Source: Mermis nigrescens
Taxonomy: Eukaryota > Nematoda > Enoplea > Mermithida > Mermithidae
NCBI GenBank assembly: GCA_036768485.1
Contig: JAVLUZ010000572.1
Location: 392,369-456,368 of the forward strand
Reading direction: 5' to 3'
Length of the DNA: 64,000 nucleotides
How positions within the stretch are numbered: position 1 is the first letter of the stretch; each line of letters begins with the position of its first letter. The notes under the pieces were generated by a model, which was not told the origin of the DNA, did not search any database, and worked only from the letters and a program-made list of their open reading frames with translations. Positions 21,509 through 32,858 of the stretch are shown here, in pieces. Position numbers and translations under genes: made by a program.

Positions 21509-21588
21509 CTTTGTGAATTCTCTCGTTCACGCACCTTAAGTTTTATGCTCCTTGCAAGATGCGCCACAAGCATGCTAATCACGTGCAT
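21509..21588 (-). CDS. Candidate first exon (leader) of HMGCL
   Basis: An ATG-led segment reading MHVISMLVAHLARSIKLKVR then ERENSQ, followed by a perfect AAAG/GTAAGA donor. The basic, acid-poor first 20 residues look like a mitochondrial presequence. It lies 1.3 kb upstream of the first secure HMGCL exon on the same strand. Against it: it ends with two bases of a codon, while the secure exon starts at phase 0, so a direct splice shifts the frame. Either another small exon lies between, or this is not the leader. Confidence 0.35.
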
Positions 21589-22011
21589 AAAACAATACGA
21601 AAACTTCTAAATTCGTAAGCCAATACCTGAAATTTTCGCGTTGAAAAAGTTTCAGGTAATGAGGGGTCACCCTTTTTGATTATAGGTGCAACGTAAGCCT
21701 CCCTCCAAATGTCTGGAATATCACCTGATAAAAAAGAAACAATATAAAACTCATCAAATTTCGCCAGGGGAACCTCACTTGCTCTCTAACTTACGTCACT
21801 GCTTGTTTTGCTTGTTAAGAATATCAACAGTTTTGTTAACCTCTAGCTGTGAAAAAACGCAAAACATACAAAAAAACTCAAAAATGCCAGTCAGTTTAAA
21901 TATTATTTTTTTTCTTTTTAAAAATAATTTTTTGGGAAAAGGTAAAATCCGAAACCGGACTCAAGATTAATGAGTAAAATTCGAACAATCAATCAGGACA
22001 ACTCGTGAACC

Positions 22012-22130
22012 TAGTAGCGCTCATGGACCTTGGTGGCGGTTGTGAACCCCAGTGGCGCTTGTGAACCCCGGTGGCGCTTGTGAACCTCGGTGGCGCTCAT
22101 GAACCTTGGTGGCGGTTGTGAACCCCATCA
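22012..22130. repeat. Minisatellite, about 21-bp unit
   Basis: Five to six imperfect units of GGTGGCGCTTGTGAACCCC type, unusually GC-rich for the surroundings. Confidence 0.8.
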
Positions 22131-22176
22131 GACCTCCCTTTGGGCACCCACGCCTAGTTCCGGAACTACCCCACTC

Positions 22177-23287
22177 CAGGGCTGTTATGAGTGGGTTTTT
22201 GGGAATTGGGATTTTTGGTGGGTTTATGGGGTTCTAAAAAATCTTGGGTTTTTGGGGTTTTTGGTATTCTGAGATGCAGGTACTTATGTAAGGCTCTACA
22301 TCATGCTGTAGTTACCGTAACTGAAACATGTTTTTTTGGCCTATGGCACCGCAGGCAGACAGCGCGCTCGGTTATACAGCACAGCACTGAGCTCAGCAGC
22401 AAGCATCTGCCACTGCTTCATGTTTGACACTGACAGACGAATTCGTTTTGCTGAAAATTAAAACGGGCAAGAATATGGGTTTGGGTTATGATGAGTGGAC
22501 GAGTCGACCAGTACCCGGGATAACATCTGGGCAATAATACCCCATTTCTGCCCATTCACAGGATCGCAGAACCAAAAGTTGGATGGGAGAAGGGACCGTT
22601 TGCTGGACGGGGATGTTTCCATAAAAATCTAGGTATTTTTGTAAAATCACACAACGATTTTTTGAGCTAGATACCCGTTTTTGACAAGACAAACCACAGT
22701 TATTGGACCTGGATAACCACTGTTAAGCTGTTCATTGAACCATTAATTTTTAAGGCAAGGTACAGTCACCTTTTTAAATTGAAATGTTGATAGGATGTGC
22801 GGCCCGGCCTGGCAGTTTAGTTTTAGTTAGTCAGTGGCTGAATTATGAAGTCTTCGTTGCCAGGCTGGCTAATTTGGCGCTGGCCTGGCAGGAGAATTCG
22901 CAAGCAACCAGCAAGTGGCTGGCCTGACAACAGCAACGCAATATCATGTCAACAACACTAAGCCAAATGTAGGTAGAAATTATAATGAAACTGATCTGAG
23001 GATGATAATAGCGAGGCGAAAGTGTAGGGTTGCCACTTGCCTTCATCCAGCTAGAAATTTATATTCTTCAGAATGCTGTTGATTTTTGAATTTTGCTCCA
23101 TCTTGAAAAAGTTGAAAATATATGTCCTTCCTTGGTGGAATAAGTAGGCCAAGTCAATGTTTATAAGTGTATACAGACAACTCTGGTGTGTATCAGGAAA
23201 AACCCACTAAAAACCCCAAAAACCCACCAAAAACTCACGAAAAACCCAAAACGCTAAATTTTTAAATCTGGGTTTTTCCCAGCCCTG
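22177..23287. mobile_element. hAT-type element with GGGTTTTTGG arrays (1.1 kb)
   Basis: TIR CAGGGCTG at both ends; TSD CCCCACTC is perfect (22169-22176, 23288-23295). GGGTTTTTGG arrays lie at 22190-22265 and, inverted, 23195-23278. No transposase. Same family as 33157-33831. Confidence 0.88.
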
Positions 23288-23417
23288 CCCCACTCCCATT
23301 GTATTGATTTTGTCATTGTCCTGATTGATTGTCCGGATTTTACCCAATTTGTCCCATCCCAACCAGTCCGACTCGACATATCTGATACATTGTCCTGATT
23401 TTGGAATTTTTTTCTAA

Positions 23418-24394
23418 TATGGTTATATCACCGATTCCCCTAAAAATATTTTTTTCTGATAGATTCGAGGACGCTGAGTCCAGAAAAAAAGCGTTTAGGG
23501 GGCAGACGAATATTTGTGGAGATAGAGCCCTTCAAACTTGCAAAAAACGTAATTATTTCAATGTTCTTAGGGGTCTATCTCTTCAAATATTCGTCAGCCC
23601 CCAGAACGGTTTTGTTTTCTGGACTCAGCGTCCTCAAATCTATCAGAATAAAGTATTTCTAGGAGAATCGGTGACAAAAAAAATTTTTGAAAAAAAATTA
23701 TGCAGAACCCCCATTTTTAATATATCTACATTACAGCTCTGACGTTAAAAAAGCCGAAGCAGGTTGTACTCGATTTATCACGGTTATTGTTTTGGACTTG
23801 CCGTGCATATCAAATTGGTGCCAGCTGATGGTCTAAGCCTAAGGCACAATTGGGGAAAAAATTGTCTCAGGCTTAGACCATCAGCTGGCACCAATGTGAA
23901 TTCACTTTCTAAGCCTAAGCCTAAAATGTTCGTATAAGCAAGCTGGTGAGTTGTGGGCAAGTACCTATTTGCCGAAAATTTAGCTGGCATGGATCTAATC
24001 ACCGAATTTTATCTGATATGGTTTTTTCTCAATTTTCCCAAAAACAGTGTTTTTACGCTTTTTTAACCTCAGAACTTCAATGTAGATATGTTAAAAATGG
24101 GGGCTTTTTCATAATTTTTTCGAAAATATTTTTTGTCACCGAATCTCCTAAAAATATTTTTTCTGATAGATTTGAGGACGCTGAGTCCAGAAAACAAAAC
24201 CGTTCTGGGAACTGACGAGTATTTGTGGAGATAGAGCCCTAAGAACATTGAAATAATCACGTTTTCTGCAAGTTTGAAGGGCTCTATCTCCACAAATATT
24301 CGTCAGCCCCCTAAACGCTTTTTTTCTGGACTCAGCGTCCTCGAATCTATCAGAAAAAAGTATTTTCAGGAGAATCGGTGATATAACCATATAG
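23418..24394. repeat. Nested palindrome: two 320-bp inverted arms, each containing its own foldback
   Basis: The outer ends are inverted copies of ATGGTTATATCACCGATTC. Arms 23418-23740 and 24072-24394 are inverted copies. Within each arm, GAATATTTGTGGAGATAGAG and its inverse bracket about 60 bp, so each arm folds by itself. The centre holds another hairpin (23814-23895). No coding capacity. A foldback-type element is the likely origin. Confidence 0.8.
23814..23895. other. Perfect 27-bp hairpin, ATTGGTGCCAG family
   Basis: Arms 23814-23840 and 23869-23895 are perfectly complementary with a 28-nt loop. Related hairpins occur at 32575-32690 and 45923-46035, each followed by CTAAGCCTAAGCC-type sequence. 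It could be a tiny MITE or a small-RNA precursor shape. Confidence 0.75.
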
Positions 24395-24399
24395 GAGAA

Positions 24400-27290
24400 A
24401 GAAAATTTTATTACTAATACCAACTGTTAAAATACAAAATGACAAGATATATAATAAATGCAATTACGAATTAGTAAAGGGACATGCGAGTCAATGGAAT
24501 GACAAGTTTTACGCACGCCCCACAAGATATCTAGATAAATCAAAGTTTACTAATCTAGATTTAAATATGTTTAGGTTAGGGGAAGAAACAATGAAGTCAG
24601 GAAGATCGTTCCAAACTGCGATGTATTTGTAAAAGAAATCAAACTTTTCTAAATTAGAATGTACAATAGGTATAACTAATTTAAATCTATTAATGCTACG
24701 GGTAATATTATGATTAAATACAAAAAAATCATCAGCTTCCATCATGATTTATGACAAATATTTTGATACATCATACACAGACAAATCTGCAAGCGTCTTA
24801 ATTCAAGTCTGCACAATTTAAGTTGTGTTAAACGATCCTCGTACATAAGAAAGAATATTATTATAACCAAAAATATATTTGGTGAATCTACGTTGAACAG
24901 CTTCCAGTCGATCTATATCCCTAAGATAAGAGGGGTTCCATACACTGCAACAGTACTCTAATAAAGGTCTAACATAACAACTATAAGCTTTAACAAGGTT
25001 ACCTTTATCACGCGAAAAAATGATTTGCGTATTAAAATACATCTAGAGAAAGCTTTTTTAATCAAAGAATTACAATGTTCCTTAAATTTTAAATTTCGAG
25101 GAATCAAAACTCCTAAATCACGGACAAACAGATCACTAGAAATAATTTCCATATTTAGTCTATAAACAACTTTTTGATTATTATTACCCAAATATAGAAC
25201 TTGACTTTTGGTTCGAGAAATAGGTAAATCCCATGTAATTGCCCAGTCAATAATCTTATCTAAATCAGACTGTAATAATTTACAGTTACGACTAATATTG
25301 AAAATTTTGATATCATCAGCGAACATATAAACCGTACTATAAATATTATCACATATATCATTTATAAAAATCGAAAAGAGCGTAGGTCCAAGGACACTTC
25401 CTTGGACGACACCGCTGGTAACAGGCACATAATCTGAAAAAGACTGATTAACGCGAACACATTGGGAACGATTAAACAAATAGGCCTTTAGGCATGCATA
25501 CAAATTACCGTTTATTCCATATCCGTTTAACTTAATAAGAAGTTTTTCAATATTTACTTTATCAAAGGCTTTAGAGAAATCTAAATATATTATATCAACA
25601 GTTTCTTTTTTTAGCTAACGACTGAATCCATGAAAATTTAAACTTTAACAATTGTGTTTCACAAGATTTATTCTTTTGAAAACCAAATTGAAAAGGAGAT
25701 ATTAGTTTATTAACCTTAAGAAAGTCTAACAATTGACTATTAATAATTCTTTCCATAATTTTGGCAATAGAACAACAAAGAGAAACGGGCCTAGTAATTA
25801 TCCACTAATGCTGGATCCCCCTTTTTTTTAAATTGGAATAACATGTGCCATGCTCCAAAGCTCGGGAATATTTCCAGACAGAAAAGATACAGTGAAAATA
25901 CTAACTAACGGCTTTATCATTTGAAACGACAATTTTTTAATAAAAAGATTACATATGCCATCAGGGCCAACTGCAATTGACTTATTTAGATGGTTAATGA
26001 CTTCCAATATATACGCGATCCTCACTAAAAATAACGTCAGAAAGCGAAAAATCACAGCGCTTCTGAAAAAGAAAATTCGCGTTAGTAATGTCACTAGAAA
26101 ACACAGAAGCGAAATAATCATAAAAAATGTTAGCCTTGCGTAATGAATCGGTTATAACATTATTATCAGAAAATGTTAGAGGAGGAATTTCATTGCGACT
26201 TTTTAACCTATTATTTACAAAAGTATAGAAAGCTTTAGGATTATTATTCTTAAGCAATTTGTTTTCTTGAGAAGAGAAATGATTATGAATAGTTCTACGT
26301 AGAGTTTTACAATGATTTCGATATTTAACTTTAGTTCCTGGAGTTTTACACCTTTTATACTTATCCCATAGAGAACGTTTTTTAAGAAATAATTTATGTA
26401 AGCTTTTAGGGTATTTAAATTTTGATTTAGCCCTAAAAGTAGGTACAAAACTAAAAATAAGAGGATTTAATATACTCAAAAAAACATTATACATGTCATT
26501 AACTGTTGAGCATGTAGAAAAAATGTCAGGCCAAGAAACAGAGGATAAAAAAGTAGCTATACTATCGTAGTCCGCTTTATTGAAATTTAAGCAAGGTTTA
26601 TCTCCATCTTGAAAAAAGTTATACTTAAAATTTCAAAAGAAATCGAATTATGGTCGCTTGTTGAAGAAGGAGGAAGAACCTGGACATTAAAAAGGTTATA
26701 TGCAGCAAATACTACATCAATCAAAGTATTATCGTGGGTATTTTCTTTGACTAACTGTTGCAGACCACTAGCTGATAAGTAATCAAAAAATAATTCGTTT
26801 AATGGATTAAATGTAAAAGTAACCAATCAATTTTAAGCAAATTTAGATCACCTACTATAATAACGGGATGACAACTATTAGTAGCCCATTCAATTAAATT
26901 ACAATATCCGAAGTGCAGTATAAAAATCATACTGAGGAGATCTATAAACTTACAAACATCTAATAACATCTCTACCTTTTAAAATTTCAACTACTAAAGT
27001 ATCAGACACAAACAGAGAAGCAGGAACTTTAACGCATCGAGCATAAAGATAAGGTTTAGTAAGAATTAAAACTCCACCTCCCCGCTTATTCTTACGATCT
27101 GATCTGAGAATAAGATAATTTTTTAACAGACATAATAGACTGTCGGAAATAAGTTCATTTAGCCAGGTTTCACAAAAAAATAATATATCGAATTTTGCAG
27201 TATTTAAGAGAAAGTGAAGTTCCCCTAACTTATTAACAATACTACGAGAATTACATAGCAAACATTTGATATTAACAAAATAACGGGGCG
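24400..27290 (-). pseudogene. CR1/L2-like retrotransposon C, 5'-truncated and decayed
   Basis: Open fragments in order on the minus strand: endonuclease part (27261-26950, SRSIVNKLGELHFLLN..FCETWLNE), linker (26494-25994), reverse transcriptase start (26121-25828, AVGPDGICNLFIKKL), core (25503-24958 with PVTSGVVQGSVLGPTLF and MFADDIKIF), and C-terminal part (24745-24509, AVWNDLPDFIVSSPN). Several frameshifts separate them. No ORF1. Distinct family from copies A and B. It inserted next to the right arm of the foldback ending at 24394. Confidence 0.88.
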
Positions 27291-27725
27291 AATTTACCTA
27301 AATATTATATAAGAAACTTTAGCCCTGATTTTATCATTGGCCTGATTGATTATCCGGATTTTACCCAATTTGTACGATCCCGACCAGTCCGACCCTACAT
27401 ATCTAATACATTGTCTTGATTTTGTCATTGTCCTGATTTTACCAAATTTATCATGTCCTGCCCGGCCAGTCCGACCCTACATATCTAATACATTGTCCTG
27501 ATCTTTTCATTGTCCTGATTGATTGTCCGGATTTTACCCATTTGTCCTGTGAGTCCGGTTCCGGATTTTACCCACACCCTAATTTTTTGGTACTTGTTCA
27601 CTTTAACCCCTATCAAATTTTTTCTATCTTTTTTAACATTAGGGTATATACAGGGTGAATTTTTTCCATCTTTTTTTAACACCAGGGTTCTCACACGAGC
27701 TTTCCCGAGACATAAAATAACTTAC

Positions 27726-27795
27726 AGGTGACAGGTTTTGACCCTCCGACCTATCGCTCTACAGCACAACACCTTACCAATCGGCTAAGCCACCT
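27726..27795 (-). repeat. tRNA-like SINE head with a paired acceptor stem
   Basis: On the minus strand AGGTGGC pairs with GTCACCT at the ends (7 bp, one GT pair). The A box is TTAGCCGATTGGTAAGG; the B-box-like GGGTCAAAACC follows. The anticodon stem is poor, so a functional tRNA is unlikely; a SINE head or tRNA pseudogene fits. Confidence 0.55.
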
Positions 27796-27836
27796 TCTCA
27801 TAGAAATAAAAACGAAGTAATGAGGGAATGGTACTT

Positions 27837-27918
27837 AGCATCTATACATCGACCTTAGCATCTATACATCGACCTAAGCATCTATACATCGACCTAAGCA
27901 TCTATACATTGACCTAAG
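27837..27918. repeat. Tandem repeat, 21-bp unit, four copies
   Basis: Units of AGCATCTATACATCGACCT with one or two changes. Confidence 0.85.
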
Positions 27919-28846
27919 CGGGAGCGACCTCGACCTAAGCAGCTTAAAACACCTTTTCAGATATACTAAGCCTAAGCCTAAGTATATTGGAAGCAAAAAC
28001 TTACATTTGCCTATATCTTATCAAGTAAATTATTGCAAAAGTTGATTATGAATCTGAAAAAATGAAGAAAAAATGAATAAATGAAAAAACCTGAAGAAAA
28101 TCTAGGATTATATCATATGATAGTTAAATCATAATGCTGTAATGCTGTACATACCTAATGTTAAAAGATAGAAAAATTCGATAGGGGTTAAAGTGAACAA
28201 GTGCCAATTTTCTTAAACATCGAAGCAGGAATTTCCGCTTTCATCAGACATTAAACAACTCGAATTTCGAATCAAGAAGGCAGGAAACTACAAGCAATGT
28301 AAATAAATGTTAGTTATTTAACTCGGCACTACTCTTGTACTACCAACTCCTCGATTTTTAGAAAAAATTGCTTTCTAGGTGTTTTTGGTCACAAAGCATC
28401 TAAAAGTGCACAAATTTAAAACTCATTCAGTGAAAAATCTCAAATGCAGAAAAAGGAATATCAAAGAAGTCATGAAAAGAAGCGATTCAAAACAGGCCCG
28501 GTCTTAGGCATTTGGGGGCCCTGTGCGGGTATCAGAGCCCTGCGCGGGCCGAAATTTTTTGATCCACCCCGCCCCGCTAAGAAAGAAATAAAGCCCGCCC
28601 CGCAGCTCCTTAGACCCGCCCCGCCCCGCCAGTAATGTTACAAAAATTAGGCCCGCCCCGCCCCGCAAAATTTTTTAATATACTCTATGTATCCATTTCA
28701 GGTCGAAAAGGAGCCAGAACAGAGGCGTAGCCAGGATTTTTGGTTCAGGGGGCATAAACAAAAATTTTTTAAGACTACTTTTGCATTGAATGCCAGTAAC
28801 GTTATGTATAGTAAAACTGAGTTTTCCGACCTTTAGTAGTGTAGCC

Positions 28847-29289
28847 CAGTGTTTTTTGTGCACAAAGTCCGTTTGTACATGCAATGGTCCCCAAAAGTCT
28901 TTGTACATTTTGTAGACACAAATTTTTGAATACTATAATATGGTACGGTAGCGATTTTAGGGTGGTAAAAACAGCTGCTTGACTTTTGGTAATGTATTTT
29001 AGCTAATTTCTGGGTCTCCAAGGGCAAAAATCACTAATAATCGTCTTAAAACGGCGCGAAGTGCCGGAAATTTTGACATTTTTCCTTTTGAAATGCAATT
29101 TCTGCCAGTATAAAGATATATAGAACACACGATTACTCATTTCGGCGCGAAGCGCAAAAATTTTTACGAATTTTAGACCTTTTTTGCAATTTTTGTCTTC
29201 CCAAAAATCTTTGTATATACCTGTACAAAGACGGTCCCGAAAAGTCTTTGTACATCGGGAAAAATCTTTGCCGAATATAAAAAACACTG
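28847..29289. mobile_element. GTAC-family MITE (innermost, fourth nest level)
   Basis: 443 bp with TIR CAGTGTTTTTTGT at the left and the inverse of CAGTGTTTTTTATA at the right. Flanks GTGTAGCC and ATGTAACC agree at 6 of 8. Hairpin variants GGCGCGAAGTGCC near 29053 and GGCGCGAAGCGC near 29143. Confidence 0.85.
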
Positions 29290-29757
29290 ATGTAACCTAG
29301 CTAAGTTATGGGTTTCTGACGATCGAAAAATACAAAAAGTGTAAAGCGGCTCGAAGTGCCGAAAATTTTTGGAATTTCTACCGTTTTCATGTAGAATTTA
29401 CGGCCTTCTATTGACAAACATTTCGGAGATTATAAGTGGCGCAAAGTGCCGAGAAATTTAGTCATTTTTCACCGCCCTCAACATTTTGTAGCTCGGTGAA
29501 TGATAATAGTCTGACAGAGCAGAAAATTATCACATTTGTACAAAACAATTTTGACAGTTCAAGCTTCTAGCAAGAACACTGCGAATTACTAACTTTGTCT
29601 GAAGATATTTTGAGTGATTCAGGCTTTTAAGCGCAATACTGGAGCTTTACAAAAAGAAAGAACAGTAATTGGCGGCGCTATGCGCCGCAAAATTTTGACG
29701 CGCGAAACGGCGGAAATTTTTAGAAATTCTCAACTCTTTCACCTGGCTTGTTCTCCC

Positions 29758-29791
29758 TAAAATCTCGTTGCACATGTACAACGAGATTTTA
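29758..29791. other. Perfect 13-bp AT-type hairpin
   Basis: TAAAATCTCGTTG (29758-29770) and its inverse (29779-29791) flank the loop CACATGTA. The related copy at 12645-12677 keeps only a weak version. Confidence 0.7.
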
Positions 29792-30987
29792 CGGTTGCGG
29801 GGGTCTGGAATGACGCGCTCAAGCGTTTCCACCGGTTCCGGGGCAGAGTCCCGGTAAATTTTGTAAAAAAAGCATTTTAATGTTAAATAGTAACGTTAAA
29901 ATTTTCGCAAAATCGGCCAAATCTCGGTTCTGAATCAAGCAAGCCCAAAAACACTTGAAATTGATGAACTTCTACATTGCACAAAACTTCTGAGCTGAAA
30001 TGCGTTTTTTGACCTCTGTTAATTGCATACCTAGCGCAGCAATGAATCGCAGCCAATAAGATATAGAAAAATGCATCAATGAAAATTTTGTTCTTACCGT
30101 TTTCAGGTCCATTCGTGGCCTTTTTATAAACAAGATGCAGTTCAGAAAACAGGAAATGCGCAAAAACATAAGAAAATTTGGCCATTCCTTTCATTTAAAA
30201 TAGGATTATGTGTCCTTGTAGAAAAGACAAAGACATCAAAGAATAGACAAACTGGTACTTAATCATTTTCCACTTTTACTCATATTATGCTCAACAAGCA
30301 TGCGAAGTTTCAATCAACGAACAAATAGTGCATTAAATTACTAAAGTGATGTGAAGTGCTGGATTATTTAAGCTGATTCAAGCTTTTTAATTCATTAGAT
30401 CTATATAACAATAAATAATAATGACTCGGCGCGAAGCGCCGGAAAATTTTGACGTTTTTGCCTTTTCGAACTCAGTTTTCTGGACACACATTATTGCAAC
30501 AGAAAAATTAACAATATTTCTGAAAAAATTTCGGGGGGGAGGCATGTGCTTCCAATGCCCCCCTGGCTACGCCTATGAGCCAGAATGCAATAAGATAGAG
30601 AACCGGACAATGAGTGATACAAAATCTTCAATGTAAATGAGTGCAATGCAATTTTGTAAATTGAATAAGAGATAATGTCTTACAGCAGTAAACTTTATTG
30701 GAACAACAATGATGTTACTGTGGTAGGTAGGTGGGTAGGTATGTAGGTAAGCTGCAAAAGGCATAATCTTGCACTGCTGATTGCTCAAATTCTGAGGGGT
30801 CTGATGGGACGAAATCGCTAAAACTAGCACAACAAAATCAATTTCGGCACAACAAAATCAATTTTGGGGGTCTGCTGGATCCCAGGGGACAACCCAGATC
30901 CCAATGCTCGCCATTACTCAAATCCTATAGGTGATAGTCTACCTTATGTAAGGACGTAGTGTGTTCCTATATGTAGGTATCTGCCTA

Positions 30988-31247
<260 letters not shown>

Positions 31248-31364
31248 CTTATGCATGGTAAAGCAGAATTATTTCAATAAGTATTACTTTAACAGCTCCC
31301 ATGTGTTCTATTTCATTAAGTATTTATTCAAAGGATGAGCAGCAGAGCATTACTTAGAAATATA

Positions 31365-31768
31365 CAGGTGAGTCGCCATGAATAGATGACGCGCCATCAC
31401 CCTAAGAATTATAATGGATGGTGCGTCGCATGCATACGTTACGCCATCATGCGCCATCATCTCTTTTTCTATTCAGCGCCATTAACCTCCATCATCCCGC
31501 TAACATGGCGATAGCGGACGGCGCAATTTAGCTATTAATAGCGCCAACAAGGAAACGACGCACGTGAATGCTGGCGCGCTTCCTTCTTGTTGGTGCTATT
31601 AATAGCTAGATTGCCGTCCGCCATCGCCATATTAATGGGATGATGGAGGTTAATGGCGCTGAATAGAAAAAGAGATGATGGCGCATGATGGACGTAACGC
31701 GGCGCTCGCGACGCACCATCCATTATAATTCTTAGGTGATGGCGCGTCATCTTTCATGGCGACCACTG
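31365..31768. mobile_element. Foldback MITE, mariner-like ends, TA target
   Basis: 404 bp of nearly complete inverted repeat. The left end CAGGTGAGTCGCCATGAA and right end, inverse of CAGTGGTCGCCATGAA, lie next to TA on each side. The arms (about 190 bp each) include GATGACGCGCCATCACC and AGCTATTAATAGCGCC-type blocks and meet around 31556-31574. GC-rich and palindromic; would extrude as a long hairpin. Confidence 0.82.
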
Positions 31769-32419
31769 TAGTCTATTTCAGCGAAACCTTGTGCATGGAA
31801 ATCAATATTCAGCCATCTAGTGAGCTGCTACAAAAGTGCTTTCCAACTTGCTTACTGTAATGAAATTTTGTACAAGAAAACATCATGTGCTTATCCATTG
31901 CTATGCAGACTATTGTACATAATTGCTGCTTCAGTTTACACCAATTTTGTAATCAATTAACACTGACTCAAGAATTTTGACTCGTGCACAAGGTTTCGTG
32001 AAACAGATTATAGTTAGGGATTAAATCTTTATTCCAAACTGCTTGCATTATAGTGAATCACAGTTATCCTAATAATTGCAACGCGCACGTATCCTTTTGC
32101 ACAACAAAAATTTAAAAAAAGGAAGGCCCGCCCCGCCCCGCTATAATTTTTAGAAAATAAAGCCTGCCCTGCCCCGCCAGCTGTGTGACCCGCCCCGCAA
32201 AAAGCCTGCACAGGCCGCGCGGGCTTGCGGGGCGGGGCGGGGCGGGCCGACCCGCCCGCGCAGGGCTCTGGCGTGTATTCCTACGTTTGGTTGACACCTA
32301 CCCTTAACCATTGTACGTGTTATAAGATACACCGGGTACATATTAGCACTTGGTCGCAGTTTTCCTAAGTTTTTGGATGCGCTAATGCCATCAGTGACAA
32401 TTTAAAAAAGCTGCTACTG

Positions 32420-32487
32420 CTTGCTGGACTTGAACCGTCAACCTCTTGATTCAAAATCCGATGTCTTCACCAATTGACGAAGACCGG
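32420..32487 (-). repeat. tRNA-Gln(TTG)-like SINE head
   Basis: On the minus strand: GTCTTCGTCAATTGGTGAAG (A box region), GGATTTTGAATC with anticodon TTG in the loop, and GACGGTTCAAGTCC (B box). The anticodon stem is partly mispaired, so it is a decayed tRNA-derived unit. Confidence 0.6.
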
Positions 32488-32574
32488 TTCATTTTGATAT
32501 TGGATGAAGCTTTATTAACGACTTTTGTATTAACACTGACCACGGATAATTCTGGCATTGCTTGAGAGTTCAGA

Positions 32575-32690
32575 TGGGTGCCAGACATGGGCTAAGCCTA
32601 AGGCAAAATGGGTGAAAATTGCTCTGCTCGCTGATGCTACATTTTCGCCATTTATCTCAGGTGTAGCCCACGCACTGGCACCAATGTGAA
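32575..32690. other. ATTGGTGCCAG-family hairpin, imperfect copy
   Basis: GGTGCCAGACATGGGCTAAG at the left and CACTGGCACCAATG at the right form an imperfect stem with a loop of about 65 nt. It is followed by GTGAATGCACATACTA as in the other copies. Confidence 0.65.
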
Positions 32691-32858
32691 TGCACATACT
32701 AGGCGTCGGAATTTGAATCAACAGTTTCGTGGTTTGAGTCCAGTAAGCAGCAGCAGCTTTCTAAAAATGTCACCAATGGAATTAGCGCATCCGAAAACCT
32801 AGGAAAACTGCGACCAAGCGCTACTATGTACTTTGGTGTATCATATAACACATACAAT

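Larger units (their letters stand above)
21935..27581. mobile_element. hAT-type element with GGATTTTACCC/TTGTCCTGATT arrays (5.6 kb, nested)
   Basis: The right end is the inverse of TAGGGTGTGGGTAAAATCCG; the left end GGGAAAAGGTAAAATCCG is its decayed partner. The TSD ATTTTTTG is perfect (21927-21934, 27582-27589). Arrays with GTCCGGATTTTACCC and TTGTCCTGATT occur at 23300-23410 and 27325-27560. Nested inside are 22177-23287, a foldback (23418-24394) and CR1-like element C (24400-27290). No transposase of its own. Confidence 0.8.
27590..28208. mobile_element. Element with 55-bp TIRs beginning GGYACTTGTTCAC
   Basis: Inverted arms 27590-27647 and 28156-28208 share ACTTGTTCACTTTAACCCC. Flanks AATTTTTT and AATTTTCT agree at 7 of 8. 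The left flank is also the target of the 21935-27581 insertion. It encloses a tRNA-like unit and a minisatellite. Confidence 0.65.
28720..30577. mobile_element. Multi-hairpin hAT-type element (third nest level)
   Basis: TIRs are inverted copies of CAKAGGCGTAGCCAGG; TSD AGCCAGAA is perfect (28712-28719, 30578-30585). The interior has a string of GC hairpin sites: about 29345, 29432, 29674-29686 (TAT loop) and 30428-30440 (exact). A 13-bp perfect hairpin is at 29758-29791. A GTAC MITE is nested at 28847-29289. No long open frame. A divergent truncated copy is at 11975-13571. Confidence 0.88.
32283..32858. repeat. Large palindrome with a tRNA-like unit in its arms
   Basis: The arm beginning CCTACGTTTGGTTGACACC (32281) and reading through GCGCTAATGCCAT is inverted at 32770-32858 and, after the insertion 32859-33920, at 33925-33958. 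The left arm contains a tRNA-like segment; the right arm contains part of the same segment (TTTGAGTCCAGTAAGCAG). The centre is interrupted by an ATTGGTGCCAG-type hairpin. Confidence 0.75.

Noticed and set aside
22012..22130. Possible CRISPR-like array
   Set aside because: Units are tandem without spacers and the window is eukaryotic; it is a minisatellite.
27726..27795. Functional tRNA gene
   Set aside because: The acceptor stem pairs, but anticodon and T stems are poor and it lies inside a repeat; treated as a SINE head.
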